In this document: positions 45,675-55,243 of the stretch, in pieces
Numbering within the stretch: position 1 is the stretch's first letter
Layout of the letters: the number at the start of each line of letters is the position of its first letter
Source of the DNA: Sedimentisphaerales bacterium
GTDB taxonomy: Bacteria; Planctomycetota; Phycisphaerae; Sedimentisphaerales; SM23-30
Direction of reading: 5' to 3'
Assembly: GCA_016928435.1 (NCBI GenBank)
Contig: JAFGKT010000027.1
Coordinates: forward strand, 1-64,000
Length of the DNA stretch: 64,000 nucleotides
The notes under the pieces: generated by a model
Told to the model about the DNA's origin: nothing
Databases searched by the model: none
The model's input: the letters and a program-made list of their open reading frames with translations, nothing else
Position numbers and translations under genes: made by a program

Positions 45675-46679
45675 TCATTTCGCGACCCAGCAGGAAGCTA
45701 TGTGGTCGGGATGATCTCCCTTTTGCGTTAGGGGGGGCAGGTCGTGTTTGCATTGTTCGACGGCGTTCGGGCAGCGGGGGTGGAAGGGGCAGCCGGCGGG
45801 TGGATTGATGGGGCTGGGTACTTCGCCTCTTAGTATGATGCGATGCTGTTTGCGGTGCGGGTCAGGTTGCGGTATGGCGGACATCAGGGCGATGGTGTAG
45901 GGGTGTTTGGGGTTGGCGTATAGTTCTTTTGATGAAGCGTATTCTACGATACGGCCTAGATACATTACCGCGACGTAATCGCTGATGTGTTCGACTACGG
46001 CGAGGTCGTGGGCGATGAAAAGGTAGGTCAGTCCCATTTCGGCTTGGAGGTCTTGGAGCAGATTAACGATTTGGGATTGAATTGAGACATCGAGAGCGCT
46101 TACGGGTTCATCGCATATGATGAATTTTGGATTTAGCGCCAGGGCGCGCGCGATGCCTATGCGTTGGCGTTGTCCGCCGCTGAATTCGTGGGGGTATCGA
46201 CTGGCGTGTTTGCTGGATAGGCCGACCTTGTTCAGCAGTTGTGCCACCAGTTCTCGGCGTTGCTCGCCCCGTGCGATTCCATGCACCGTCATTGCTTCTC
46301 CGACAATGTTGCTTACGGTCATGCGGGGGTTGAGCGAGCCGTAGGGGTCTTGGAAGATAATTTGCATTTCGCTTCGGGCGGCGCGGAGCTGTTTGGCGTT
46401 CATGCCAAATACGTTGCGATTGTTGAAAGAGAAACTTCCTGAGGTGGCTGGTACGAGTCGGAGCATGGAGCGTCCGACGGTAGTTTTGCCGCAGCCGCTC
46501 TCGCCGACCAGGCCGAGCGTTTTACCGGGCTGGATGCGGAAACTGACATCTTCGACGGCTTTTACCCAATTGTGGATTCGGCTGAACAAGCCTCGGCGGA
46601 TTGGGAAGTAGGTGCGCAGCTCATTTACGACTACTAGATCGTTGCCGTTGTCGCTATTGTTGGATGGGTTGTTGTTCAT
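45675..46679 (-). CDS. oppF: Oligopeptide ABC transporter ATP-binding protein OppF/DppF
   Basis: About 334 residues. Walker A GESGCGKTT, Q-loop QDPYGSLNPR, signature FSGGQRQRIGIARAL, Walker B FIICDEPVSALD. The C-terminal cysteine-containing Opp tail (GCPFHPRCPNAVEQCKHDLP) is typical of OppD/F and coordinates an iron-sulfur cluster in some members. It pairs with OppD to energise the permease. Last gene of the leftward purC-oppBCDF run, 35 bp after oppD. The start is ATG 46679. Confidence 0.93.
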   Translation of the reverse strand: MNNNPSNNSDNGNDLVVVNELRTYFPIRRGLFSRIHNWVKAVEDVSFRIQPGKTLGLVGESGCGKTTVGRSMLRLVPATSGSFSFNNRNVFGMNAKQLRAARSEMQIIFQDPYGSLNPRMTVSNIVGEAMTVHGIARGEQRRELVAQLLNKVGLSSKHASRYPHEFSGGQRQRIGIARALALNPKFIICDEPVSALDVSIQSQIVNLLQDLQAEMGLTYLFIAHDLAVVEHISDYVAVMYLGRIVEYASSKELYANPKHPYTIALMSAIPQPDPHRKQHRIILRGEVPSPINPPAGCPFHPRCPNAVEQCKHDLPPLTQKGDHPDHIASCWVAK

Positions 46680-46714
46680 GAGCAATCAGTTTCGGTTATG
46701 GTCGCCGCGGTTAT

Positions 46715-47719
46715 TTATGTTAGGGCTCCGGCCTCTTTGGCGGTTTTCCAGCAGGCGGAAAAATGGCCAGGTTTGATTTCGACTAGAGACGGTTCTTCGC
46801 TGTGACAGCGTTGATCTTGATGTGCATAAGGACAGCGGGGATGGAACTTGCAGCCGGAAGGGAATTCCGAGGGGTCGGGCACGGTACCGGGGATTACATC
46901 GAGACGTTCTTTAACGCTGCCTAGTTTTGGCAGTGAACGCATAAGACCTTGGGTATAAGGGTGCAGGGGCTGGGCGAAGATTTCGTTAACGTTGGCGCGT
47001 TCGACGATTTTGGAGGCGTACATCACGGCTACATCGTCGGCGTTCTCGGCAACGACGGCCAGGTCGTGGGTGATGAGGATGACTGCCATGTTGTTACGCC
47101 GTTGGAGTTTTTTTAGCAGTTCGAGGATTTGTGCTTGAATGGTGACATCGAGGGCGGTGGTGGGTTCATCGGCGATGAGCAGGGCGGGGTCGCATGAAAG
47201 CGCCATGGCGATCATAGCGCGTTGGCGCATGCCGCCTGACAGTTGATGAGGATATTCCTGGACGCGTCTTTCGGGTTCAGCGATTCCGGTGAGGCGGAGC
47301 ATTTCGATGGCTCGGGACCATGCTTCGGGGCCTCGTTTACCTTGATGGAGTTCGACGGCTTCGACTATCTGCTGGCCGATGGTGTAAACGGGGTTCAGGC
47401 TGGTCATTGGTTCTTGGAAGATCATGGCGATGTCGTTGCCGCGTATGGACCGCATTTGTTTTTCGGAGAGCTTGAGCAGGTCTTTGCCGTTGAAGAAGAT
47501 TTTGCCGCTTACGATTTTTCCGGGCGGATCGGGGATGAGTCTTAGCACCGATAGGGCGGTTACACTTTTGCCGCAGCCGCTTTCGCCGACCACCGCTAGG
47601 GTCTTGCCGGGTTCGATGGAATAGCTAACGCCGTTGACGGCATTGAATGTGCCTTCGTCGGTGAAGAAGGAAACGGTTAGGTCTTCAATGGCAAGCAGTT
47701 TGTTGTTTGAGTTGGTCAT
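46715..47719 (-). CDS. oppD: Oligopeptide ABC transporter ATP-binding protein OppD/DppD
   Basis: 334 residues. Walker [12 protein letters not shown]-loop [16 protein letters not shown], signature [15 protein letters not shown], Walker [13 protein letters not shown], and the C-terminal Opp motif [17 protein letters not shown]. Its start overlaps the oppC stop by 4 bp (ATGA type), so translation is coupled. Confidence 0.94.
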   Translation of the reverse strand: MTNSNNKLLAIEDLTVSFFTDEGTFNAVNGVSYSIEPGKTLAVVGESGCGKSVTALSVLRLIPDPPGKIVSGKIFFNGKDLLKLSEKQMRSIRGNDIAMIFQEPMTSLNPVYTIGQQIVEAVELHQGKRGPEAWSRAIEMLRLTGIAEPERRVQEYPHQLSGGMRQRAMIAMALSCDPALLIADEPTTALDVTIQAQILELLKKLQRRNNMAVILITHDLAVVAENADDVAVMYASKIVERANVNEIFAQPLHPYTQGLMRSLPKLGSVKERLDVIPGTVPDPSEFPSGCKFHPRCPYAHQDQRCHSEEPSLVEIKPGHFSACWKTAKEAGALT

Positions 47720-49272
47720 GCTGCTTTCCTGAGTCGGGGGTCAATGGCATCGCGTAAACCTTCGCCGACGAGATTATACGCGGTAACGGTAAGAAATATC
47801 GCCAATCCGGGAAACAGCGACAGCCACCAGAGGAATCTTCCTGTTGAGCTTACGCCTTGACTGAGCATTTGTCCCCAACTGGGCGTGGGTGGTGCGACGC
47901 CGAAGCCTAGGAAGCTCAATGCCGCCTCGGTGAAGATCGCCCCGGCAATGCCGAACGTGGCGCTTACCAATACGGGCGCTATTCCGTTGGGCAGCATGTG
48001 TTTGAACAGCACCGATCGCAGCGGCAAACCCAGCGCCAGGGCGGCCTGGACAAAGTCCTGTTTTCGCAGTTTAAAAAATTCCGCCCGGATAAATCTCGCT
48101 ACTCCGGTCCAACTGGTTACGCCGATAATGACCATGATGTTGATCAGGCTGCGTTCAAAGAATGCCACGATTGTGATGATAAGGAAGAAGGTGGGTACCG
48201 CCATCATGATTTCGACGAATCTCATTCCGATGAAGTCTATCTTGCCGCCAAAATATCCCAGTATGGCTCCGACGAATATTCCGATGACGGATGATATTCC
48301 CACGGCGATGAAGCCGACCGAAAGCGAAATTCTGCTGCCGTGAATGAGCCGGCACAAAACATCGGAGCCGACATCGTCTGTACCGAGCCAATGTTCTCGG
48401 CTGGGCGGCTGCACGCTGGATTTGAGCTCGGTACGTTCGTAGCCGTAGGGCACGGGGGCGAATATGGCTTGGGTTGCCTGGCCTGATTCGACCATAAGTT
48501 TATAGTTGGTGGCGTCAAGTCTTTTGGATTTTACCAAGGCGACAATTGTCATGCCGACGCTCAATACGACAATCGCGATAATAATCTGTTTGGTGAATAC
48601 CGCGCCTCGGTGGGAAGGATCGACTCGTTTGCGATTACGCCGGGCGAGTATTACCAAGATAATTGCTGTAATGGCCGCCATGAATATCCAATAATCCACC
48701 ATCTGGAGATTGCGAAACAGTGGGAATTGCAATTTGTCATGGCGATCAGTGACGGTATATGTGCAGGTATCGGTTCCAATGTAGCCCTTGTCAGGAACAT
48801 AGCTGATAGTACTGTCGCCGTTGTCGATGACTTTGCCGTGGGCACCATTTGTGATGTCCAATATATACAGCAGGTCGCCATCAGCATCGTAATCATTTGC
48901 CAGTATGGTTGATGTCACGAAGTTTGCATTGACCATAACAGAGATGTTGTCATCGGCGGCTATCGGCGGATTATTCTCGGTGTTGCTGGGCGTTTGGACT
49001 TGGTAGCTATTGGGTGTTTCAGATGTCTGACTCTGCGGCGGAATATTGCCGTTGGGGGTTATCGTTATCGTTACCGTTGCGGTAGAAACTCCGGTCCGCA
49101 GCACGTAAGGTTTATCATTAGCGATAAACGGAGCGAGGACGGCAACGGCGAACAGCAGGATGATGAAGGCGTAGCTGAGGGTGGTGAGTTTGCTTTTGAA
49201 GAACTGCCGGCGGACCATATCTCCGTATGATCGGCCCCAAGCGGTCGGATTGTTATTGGCTGTTTTTGTCAT
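47716..49272 (-). CDS. oppC: Oligopeptide ABC transporter permease OppC with an inserted cadherin/VCBS-like domain
   Basis: 518 residues against about 300 for ordinary OppC. The first transmembrane helix ([20 protein letters not shown], 31-50) is normal. Instead of a short periplasmic loop there is a Thr/Asn/Pro-rich linker (60-100) and an Ig-like module (about 100-178: [47 protein letters not shown]) of the cadherin-like/VCBS tandem type. Two extra transmembrane segments follow (193-211 and 228-248). From 284 the standard core resumes: [20 protein letters not shown], and the EAA loop with [20 protein letters not shown]. Overlaps oppB and oppD by 4 bp each. The reading frame is intact. Confidence 0.92.
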   Translation of the reverse strand: MTKTANNNPTAWGRSYGDMVRRQFFKSKLTTLSYAFIILLFAVAVLAPFIANDKPYVLRTGVSTATVTITITPNGNIPPQSQTSETPNSYQVQTPSNTENNPPIAADDNISVMVNANFVTSTILANDYDADGDLLYILDITNGAHGKVIDNGDSTISYVPDKGYIGTDTCTYTVTDRHDKLQFPLFRNLQMVDYWIFMAAITAIILVILARRNRKRVDPSHRGAVFTKQIIIAIVVLSVGMTIVALVKSKRLDATNYKLMVESGQATQAIFAPVPYGYERTELKSSVQPPSREHWLGTDDVGSDVLCRLIHGSRISLSVGFIAVGISSVIGIFVGAILGYFGGKIDFIGMRFVEIMMAVPTFFLIITIVAFFERSLINIMVIIGVTSWTGVARFIRAEFFKLRKQDFVQAALALGLPLRSVLFKHMLPNGIAPVLVSATFGIAGAIFTEAALSFLGFGVAPPTPSWGQMLSQGVSSTGRFLWWLSLFPGLAIFLTVTAYNLVGEGLRDAIDPRLRKAA

Positions 49273-50264
49273 CGGCCCTCGAATGATATTCTAGGATCGG
49301 CAATTGCGTAGGCGATATCCGCCAAGAGCAATCCGATGAGATTAAGCGAGCCGGCGATGGTAGCGACTGCCATGATAACGTTGTAGTCTCTGGTGGTAAC
49401 GGCCTCGAATGCGAGCAGTCCCATACCGGGGATGCTGAAGATGCTTTCGATGATTACGGAACCGCCGAACATAGCTGGAAGTACGGTCGCCATGATGGTG
49501 ATTACTGGAATGATACTATTGCGAAAGGCGTGACGCCACACGACGACCCGGCCTGATAGACCTTTGGCTCGGGCGGTACGCACATAATCCATTCTTAGAT
49601 TGTCGAGCATTCCGGCGCGCACTTGTTTGGTGAGATAAGCGAATCCGCTGTAGGTCATGCAGATGACCGGCAGGACTAGATGCCACAACCGATCAGCGAG
49701 CCACGGTATAAAGGGCATCATCTCAGCGTTATTGCTGCTTAGGCCCGCTGAAGGGAACCATTGGAAGAACGTCGGGTTGCAGAAATAGCCTATGAGCATT
49801 TGTCCGACCCACATCGCTGGGAGGGACCAGAGCATCAGCAGTATGGCGCCCAATCCTCGATCGAGAAACTTTTGGTGCTTGACGGCCGCGAGTGTGCCCA
49901 TGGGTAAAGATAGGGCGTAAATGATGACGAAAGAGATCAGGTTTAGGGTTAAGGTGATGGGCAGTCGTTGGGCGATGAGTTCGCTTACGGGCCGGCGGTG
50001 TTTAATCGATTGGCCGAAATCCAAACGCACTATCCGGGACAACCACTGACAATATTGCACATGTAATGGTTGGTCCAAACCGTATAGGGCTTGGCGCTGC
50101 TCGGTTATCTGCGCGGCCCGTTCGGAGTCCATTTCAGAATCCGCCCCCAAAGACAAATTAAAAGGGCTGCCTGGAGCAAAGCGGCTTATGGCGAAGACCA
50201 TAATCGTTATGCCCAAGAGGGTAGGGATCATCAATAGTAATCGTCGAATGATATAAGTTGTCAT
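49269..50264 (-). CDS. oppB: Oligopeptide ABC transporter permease OppB
   Basis: 331 residues, about six transmembrane helices. Family signatures: MTTYIIRRLLLMIPTLLGIT at the N-terminus, LDFGQSIKHRRPVSELIAQR, and the EAA loop MDYVRTARAKGLSGRVVVWR with HAFRNSIIPVI. It forms the pore with OppC. Its ATG overlaps the purC stop (TAATG), so it appears transcribed with purC, an unusual partner. Confidence 0.93.
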   Translation of the reverse strand: MTTYIIRRLLLMIPTLLGITIMVFAISRFAPGSPFNLSLGADSEMDSERAAQITEQRQALYGLDQPLHVQYCQWLSRIVRLDFGQSIKHRRPVSELIAQRLPITLTLNLISFVIIYALSLPMGTLAAVKHQKFLDRGLGAILLMLWSLPAMWVGQMLIGYFCNPTFFQWFPSAGLSSNNAEMMPFIPWLADRLWHLVLPVICMTYSGFAYLTKQVRAGMLDNLRMDYVRTARAKGLSGRVVVWRHAFRNSIIPVITIMATVLPAMFGGSVIIESIFSIPGMGLLAFEAVTTRDYNVIMAVATIAGSLNLIGLLLADIAYAIADPRISFEGR

Positions 50265-51154
50265 TAGAACTTGCGGCCGCTGAGTTTCTCATAGGCTTCG
50301 ACGTACCGCTGCCTTGTACCGTTTACGACATTCTCGGGCAGCTCGACTCCGGGTGGTTGTTTGTTGAAATTGATACTTTCGAGATAATTGCGTACGAACT
50401 GTTTGTCGTAGCTTTCCTGGTCGCGGCCGGGCTGGTATTTGTCCGCCGGCCAGAATCGCGATGAATCCGGGGTGAGGATTTCGTCGATCAGGATAATGTC
50501 GTCGCCGTCATAGCCCCACTCGAATTTGGTGTCGGCGAGAATGATACCGCGTTGGGCGGCGTATTCAGCGGCACGCCGATAGATATCGATGCTCTTTTCG
50601 CGTACGTAGTTTGCGGCATCGGTTCCGAGGATTTTCGCGGCGCGATCAAAGTCGATATTTTCGTCGTGTTCGCCCAGTTCGGCTTTGGTAGCTGGGGTGA
50701 AGATAGGTTCGGGCAATTTGCCGCACTGTTGGATGCCGGCGGGCAGTTTATGGCCGCACACGGTTTGGGACTGTTGATATTCTTTCCAGCCGGATCCCGC
50801 CAAGTAACCGCGCACGACACATTCGACCGGCATAACTTTGGTTTTCTTGACCAACATGGAACGCCGATCAAATTGTTCGGGCATATCGCAGAAGGGCTCA
50901 GGCAGTTCGGCTACCTTGGTGGTAATGACATGATTCTTGACGGCATCGCCCAGCCACTCGAACCAGAACGCTGATATCTGGGTCAGCAGAGCGCCTTTGT
51001 CGGGAATGCCGTTAGCCATAATGACATCGAACGCGCTGATACGATCGCTGGCGACCAGCAGCAGTTTATCGCCCAGATCATAAATATCACGGACTTTGCC
51101 TCGGATTGGTTCGTGCCCGGCTACCTTGGTTTGTAGAACCGCTTGGTTACTCAT
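50264..51154 (-). CDS. purC: Phosphoribosylaminoimidazole-succinocarboxamide synthase (SAICAR synthase)
   Basis: 296 residues, the fungal/longer bacterial size class. It joins CAIR and aspartate with ATP in purine synthesis. Signatures: GKVRDIYDLGDKLLLVASDR at the N-terminus, SAFDVIMANGIPDKG, VVRGYLAGSGWKEYQQ, GIILADTKFEWG and LIDEILTPDSSRFW. First gene before oppB, with overlapping stop and start codons. No other pur genes are nearby. Confidence 0.95.
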   Translation of the reverse strand: MSNQAVLQTKVAGHEPIRGKVRDIYDLGDKLLLVASDRISAFDVIMANGIPDKGALLTQISAFWFEWLGDAVKNHVITTKVAELPEPFCDMPEQFDRRSMLVKKTKVMPVECVVRGYLAGSGWKEYQQSQTVCGHKLPAGIQQCGKLPEPIFTPATKAELGEHDENIDFDRAAKILGTDAANYVREKSIDIYRRAAEYAAQRGIILADTKFEWGYDGDDIILIDEILTPDSSRFWPADKYQPGRDQESYDKQFVRNYLESINFNKQPPGVELPENVVNGTRQRYVEAYEKLSGRKF

Positions 51155-51221
51155 CTCTACAGCCTTTCTGCTCGCTCGTAATCTCTAAGTAAGAATCAGT
51201 TGGCGGTGAACTTCTCGCTTT

Positions 51222-52115
51222 TTATGCTTTTTGTGGTGTTTCTTGCGGTTTTTCGGTTGGCGCTGGTTTCGCGGCGTTTTGTCCCACATAGACAAGCAAT
51301 GCCCGCGGGCATTTTTCCACGGCCTTGGCGCGGTCCTCATCGGAGCCGTAGTTTTCGTAGTCAATCGCGGCGATACCGTCTTGCATCTTGAATACTCCCG
51401 GAGCCTGCTTGACGCAAAGCGTACAGCCTACGCAACCGACCTTACAGTAGCCTCGGACGTCTTTAGCGCTGTCTTTGGAACTGCACCCGACGACCAAAAG
51501 CGGGTCAGCGATGAGGGACACCATTTCGATAATATTGCGTGGGCAGGCTTTGACACAAGCGCCGCAACCGACGCATTTGCTGTAATCGACAGTTGCAAGT
51601 CCGTCCACTATGTTAATAGCGTCGAAATCGCAAGCGTCTTGACAATCGCCTAAGCCCATGCAGCCATAAGAGCAGCCGATGACGCCGGCGACCATGTGGG
51701 CTTCGGCACAACTATTTATGCCATGATAGGAAGTACCGTTGATCATATCCGCTGTGTGGGCGGAGCAATGCACGACGGGTCTTACGGGCGCGGCGGTACT
51801 GGCTTCGATTCCGAGAATAGCCGCGAGCGCATGGACCAATTCTTCGCCGCCGGGCCCGCATTTGCCCAACAAAGCATGGTCTGCCACGACTCCTTCGGCA
51901 TAGGCACCGCACCCGGCAAGTCCGCATCCGCCGCAATTAGCTCCGGGCAAGGCATTAAGAACGGCCTCAACCTTTGGGTCTTGTTCAACTTTAAGCCTGG
52001 CATACGCTACGCTCAATATAACGACGAAGCAAAAAGCGATGCCCAGTACCATCATCCCCGCGACGGCAACCGATGCCCAATTCAAAGCAGCCAACATATT
52101 ACTGATTTCTACCAC
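51222..52115 (-). CDS. rnfB: Rnf electron transport complex subunit B (ferredoxin-type)
   Basis: 297 residues. An N-terminal membrane anchor (VAVAGMMVLGIAFCFVVILS) precedes the special [4Fe-4S] domain NCGGCGLAGCGAYAEG. Two 2[4Fe-4S] ferredoxin-like regions then follow (YGCMGLGDCQDACDFDAI, CVGCGACVKACPRNI, CVGCTLCVKQAPGVF). RnfB accepts electrons from reduced ferredoxin and passes them to the complex. Last gene of rnfCDGEAB. The C-terminus is Ala/Pro-rich (AAKPAPTEKPQETPQKA). Confidence 0.95.
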   Translation of the reverse strand: MVEISNMLAALNWASVAVAGMMVLGIAFCFVVILSVAYARLKVEQDPKVEAVLNALPGANCGGCGLAGCGAYAEGVVADHALLGKCGPGGEELVHALAAILGIEASTAAPVRPVVHCSAHTADMINGTSYHGINSCAEAHMVAGVIGCSYGCMGLGDCQDACDFDAINIVDGLATVDYSKCVGCGACVKACPRNIIEMVSLIADPLLVVGCSSKDSAKDVRGYCKVGCVGCTLCVKQAPGVFKMQDGIAAIDYENYGSDEDRAKAVEKCPRALLVYVGQNAAKPAPTEKPQETPQKA

Positions 52116-52185
52116 TGATATTACTCACAAATTCATTAAAGTTTTATTGAGGCAAGTTCGCGCTGAAATTCGCTGAGTTTTGCCT

Positions 52186-52773
52186 TTATCTGATCATTCC
52201 GGAAAATCCCATGAATGCCAGGGTCATGATTGCCGCGGTGATGAGAGTGATGCCCGCGCCTTTTAAGGATTTGGGGACATCGGCCCATTCGAGATTTTCA
52301 CGAATACCGCCCATAATACATATCGCCAAGGTGAACCCAAGTCCGCCGGCTAAACTGGCGACTACCGATTCCAGAAAGCCATATCCCCAAAGGTCGAGGA
52401 ACAGGCAAATACCCAAGATAGCGCAGTTGGTGGTGATTAACGGCAGGAATATGCCGAAACTTTCGTACAGTGATGGGAAAAACTTGCGGACATACATTTC
52501 GACCAATTGCACCATGGACGCGATAACCATGATAAAGGCGATGTATTTGAGGAAGTCCAACTCCAAGGGCACCAGGACAAGATTATTGATTATCCAGGTA
52601 ACGGTACCACTGATGGTGATTACAAAGGTGACGGCACAGCCCATTCCGAAGGCCATATCGACATTGCGTGAAACGCCGATGTATGGACAGATGCCGAGAA
52701 ATTTTATCAGGACGAGGTTGTTGACAACCGCGACCGAAATGAAAATGATGATTAGTTCGCCAAGGAGATCCAT
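52186..52773 (-). CDS. rnfA: Rnf electron transport complex subunit A
   Basis: 195 residues, six transmembrane helices. Signatures: NNLVLIKFLGICPYIGVSRN and the second-half pseudo-repeat FLPLITTNCAILGICLFLDL with the cysteines that hold a membrane [2Fe-2S] cluster with RnfE. Part of rnfCDGEAB. Confidence 0.95.
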   Translation of the reverse strand: MDLLGELIIIFISVAVVNNLVLIKFLGICPYIGVSRNVDMAFGMGCAVTFVITISGTVTWIINNLVLVPLELDFLKYIAFIMVIASMVQLVEMYVRKFFPSLYESFGIFLPLITTNCAILGICLFLDLWGYGFLESVVASLAGGLGFTLAICIMGGIRENLEWADVPKSLKGAGITLITAAIMTLAFMGFSGMIR

Positions 52774-52862
52774 ATTAGTTTCCTGCTTTATTTATCATCT
52801 ATGCAATTAGTTGTTTGAACCAAATTGTGTTTTATTTACAGTACTCTTTTTCCAGGTCGGAT

Positions 52863-53483
52863 TTACTTTTTTTTGCACAGCCAATTGCTTAGTCCCAGGA
52901 GAATACCCAAGGTCAAGAACGCACCGGCTGGGAGTTTCATAACGTTCCAGGCGACAAAACCGTCGGGCATTATGTGATGTCCCAAAATGGCTCCGTCGGC
53001 TAGTATCTCACGGATGGTACCAAGGACGCACAGGCCCAGGGTGAAACCGGTTCCCATACCCAGGGCGTCACCAAAGCTGGTAATTAAAGGTTTACGGCTG
53101 GCGCAGGCCTCGGCTCGTCCGATTATCAGACAGTTCACGATAATCAACGGTACATAAGGTCCGAGCTTGACGCTCATTTCCGGGCGGAAGGCCTTGAGCA
53201 GCAGATCGGCGATTGTGACAAAGGTGGCGATGGTCAAGGTGAACATGAGAATACGCAGATGTCCGACGAGCAGTTTGCGCATCAGCGACACTACGATGTT
53301 GGAGCATACCAATACGAAGGTGGTAGCTATTCCCATGGTCAAGGCGGGTTCCAGGGCGCCGGTAACGGCTAACGTGGGGCACATTCCGAGCAGTTGCCGA
53401 AATACAGCGTTTTCCGCCCACAGGCCTCGTATAAAATGATTGACCGGCTCTAACTGACCGCTTTTTGTTGATTCATCTGCCAT
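52863..53483 (-). CDS. rnfE: Rnf electron transport complex subunit E
   Basis: 206 residues, six transmembrane helices, the inverted-topology homologue of RnfA. Signatures: FIRGLWAENAVFRQLLGMCP with TLAVT, and VPLIIVNCLIIGRAEACASR. The cysteines match those of the RnfA/RnfE cluster. Part of rnfCDGEAB. Confidence 0.95.
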   Translation of the reverse strand: MADESTKSGQLEPVNHFIRGLWAENAVFRQLLGMCPTLAVTGALEPALTMGIATTFVLVCSNIVVSLMRKLLVGHLRILMFTLTIATFVTIADLLLKAFRPEMSVKLGPYVPLIIVNCLIIGRAEACASRKPLITSFGDALGMGTGFTLGLCVLGTIREILADGAILGHHIMPDGFVAWNVMKLPAGAFLTLGILLGLSNWLCKKK

Positions 53484-53574
53484 AAGGCTTATCTTTCTAA
53501 AGCAATAAAAAACAACGCTCTAAAACTATATAATTCTACTTGCTGCGGGTTGCGGGCAACTGGGCAAGGGACTT

Positions 53575-54159
53575 TCAGTTTCCTGCGCTAGTTGATTCCA
53601 CGAGTTCTCGTATGTCGGCGCAGGCCTGGTTGACGATATCGGTGACCGCCTGGCTGGAAATTGTCGCTCCGGTGATACCCATGATTTCACCTTCGGCTCC
53701 GGTTTGTCCTGTTCCACCTCTGGTTACGAACAAGCTCTCATTGGCGGGTTTGCCTGTGTATTGCTCGCGCCAATCGGGATTGTTGATTTTATCGCCGAAG
53801 CCTGGCGTTTCACTGCTGGAGAGAACCGCGACGCCGCGAATTGTGTTCAGATCCGCGCTGAAAGCCACCAGCAAGCCGATTTTATCCGCGAAGCCGCTGC
53901 CGCTGATCCGTAAAGCGTATCCTACGGTTTGTCCGTTATCATCGACCGCGACATAATAATCCGGTTTCTCGACATCGGCGGGCATAGCTTGGAAATCAGC
54001 GGCCTCACTAAGGAGCAATTGCATTTCGTTTCTGAGTTTATCCTCGGCATTACGATTGATCCGGCCGATCAGCAGGCCGTTTATCGCGGCCACGAGCAGC
54101 CCGAATACAATTGCTGAGACCAATACCAACCAAGTATCTTTGAAAAATCTAATTAGCAC
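53575..54159 (-). CDS. rnfG: Rnf electron transport complex subunit G (covalent FMN)
   Basis: 194 residues. One N-terminal transmembrane helix (TWLVLVSAIVFGLLVAAING) and a periplasmic FMN-binding domain. The FMN-threonine attachment motif is in EIMGITGATISSQAVTDIVN (Thr in TGAT[I]SS). GLLVAFSADLNTIRGVAVLS and SETPGFGDKI are typical of the fold. Its start lies inside the end of rnfD (11-bp overlap). Confidence 0.93.
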   Translation of the reverse strand: MLIRFFKDTWLVLVSAIVFGLLVAAINGLLIGRINRNAEDKLRNEMQLLLSEAADFQAMPADVEKPDYYVAVDDNGQTVGYALRISGSGFADKIGLLVAFSADLNTIRGVAVLSSSETPGFGDKINNPDWREQYTGKPANESLFVTRGGTGQTGAEGEIMGITGATISSQAVTDIVNQACADIRELVESTSAGN

Positions 54160-55231
54160 CGGCGTGTCCTCCCAACGGTGTAGGTCTGGTCCAGCGATCC
54201 AACAGCGGCGTGACCGAATTCATCAGCAGAACCGCGTACATAACGCCTTCCGGATAGCCTCCGACCAAGCGAATCAGCATCACGAGTGCGCCGATTCCGA
54301 TTCCGAAAATCACTCGTCCCAGTTTGCTTAGGGGGCAGGTAACCGGGTCGGTGGCGATAAAGAAGGCACACATCATAAGGCCTCCGCCGCTGAGATGTAC
54401 CATCGGATTGGCGTAAACGTCGGGGTTTATCATCCAGACAATGGCGGATATGAACGTCACCGTCGCCAGGATCGCCAACGGAATGTGATATGTGATCGTG
54501 CGTCTAAAGAGCAGAAACAGTCCGCCGACCAGCCAGCACAAGGTTGAAGTTTCGCCCAATGAGCCGCTTATGTTTCCCATAAACATGTCTTTCCATTGGC
54601 CGTCAACTTCAATCGTGTAGCAGGTGTTTCTGTCGATGTTGTTTTTTTCGTCGTCCGCCGCGGCTCGGATAGCAGCCTTGGCTTGTCCTAGAGGGGTAGC
54701 CTGTGTTATCGCTACTACTTCTTCGGTGCCATCTTCATTGATGATGGTTTCCTGTTGGAGCAGCGGTATTGTCCAAGTTGTCATCATCATGCCGAAGCAG
54801 GCCATTAGGAAAGCTCGCCCGACCATGGCTGGGTTAAAGATGTTGCTTCCCAATCCGCCGAACACCATCTTGCCTACTCCCATGGCGACTACGGCGCCCA
54901 ATACAACGGCCCACCAAGGCAGCGAAGGAGGCAGCGACAGTCCCAAGATCAGGCCTGTAACGATCGCGCTGCCATCGCCGGTTGTTTGGGGGCGTTTGCG
55001 TACAGCGTTGAATATCCATTCGGTGACTACGCAGGCCAATACCGATGATATCAATACCACGGCTGCGTAATCAAGGAAGAGATATACCGACATGGCCACG
55101 GCGGGCAACATGCCGATCACAACTTCAAACATTATCCGCTTACTGGTTCCCGCCTCCGCCAAGTGCGGCGACGAAGAAACCATCAAGATTTTCGCGTCTT
55201 GTTTATTTGACTTATCTGATTGTTCTGCCAT
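54149..55231 (-). CDS. rnfD: Rnf electron transport complex subunit D
   Basis: 360 residues, eight to ten transmembrane helices. Signatures: SSPHLAEAGTSKRIMFEVVI (N-terminal SPH), DGSAIVTGLILGLSLPPSLP, GGLGSNIFNPAMVGRAF, and the FMN-threonine motif AITQATPLGQAKAA. Thr in TQATPL is the expected covalent flavin site. RnfD forms the ion-translocating path with RnfA/E/G. Part of rnfCDGEAB, 12 bp after rnfC. Confidence 0.95.
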   Translation of the reverse strand: MAEQSDKSNKQDAKILMVSSSPHLAEAGTSKRIMFEVVIGMLPAVAMSVYLFLDYAAVVLISSVLACVVTEWIFNAVRKRPQTTGDGSAIVTGLILGLSLPPSLPWWAVVLGAVVAMGVGKMVFGGLGSNIFNPAMVGRAFLMACFGMMMTTWTIPLLQQETIINEDGTEEVVAITQATPLGQAKAAIRAAADDEKNNIDRNTCYTIEVDGQWKDMFMGNISGSLGETSTLCWLVGGLFLLFRRTITYHIPLAILATVTFISAIVWMINPDVYANPMVHLSGGGLMMCAFFIATDPVTCPLSKLGRVIFGIGIGALVMLIRLVGGYPEGVMYAVLLMNSVTPLLDRWTRPTPLGGHAGAN

Positions 55232-55243
55232 TTGATCCTATTT

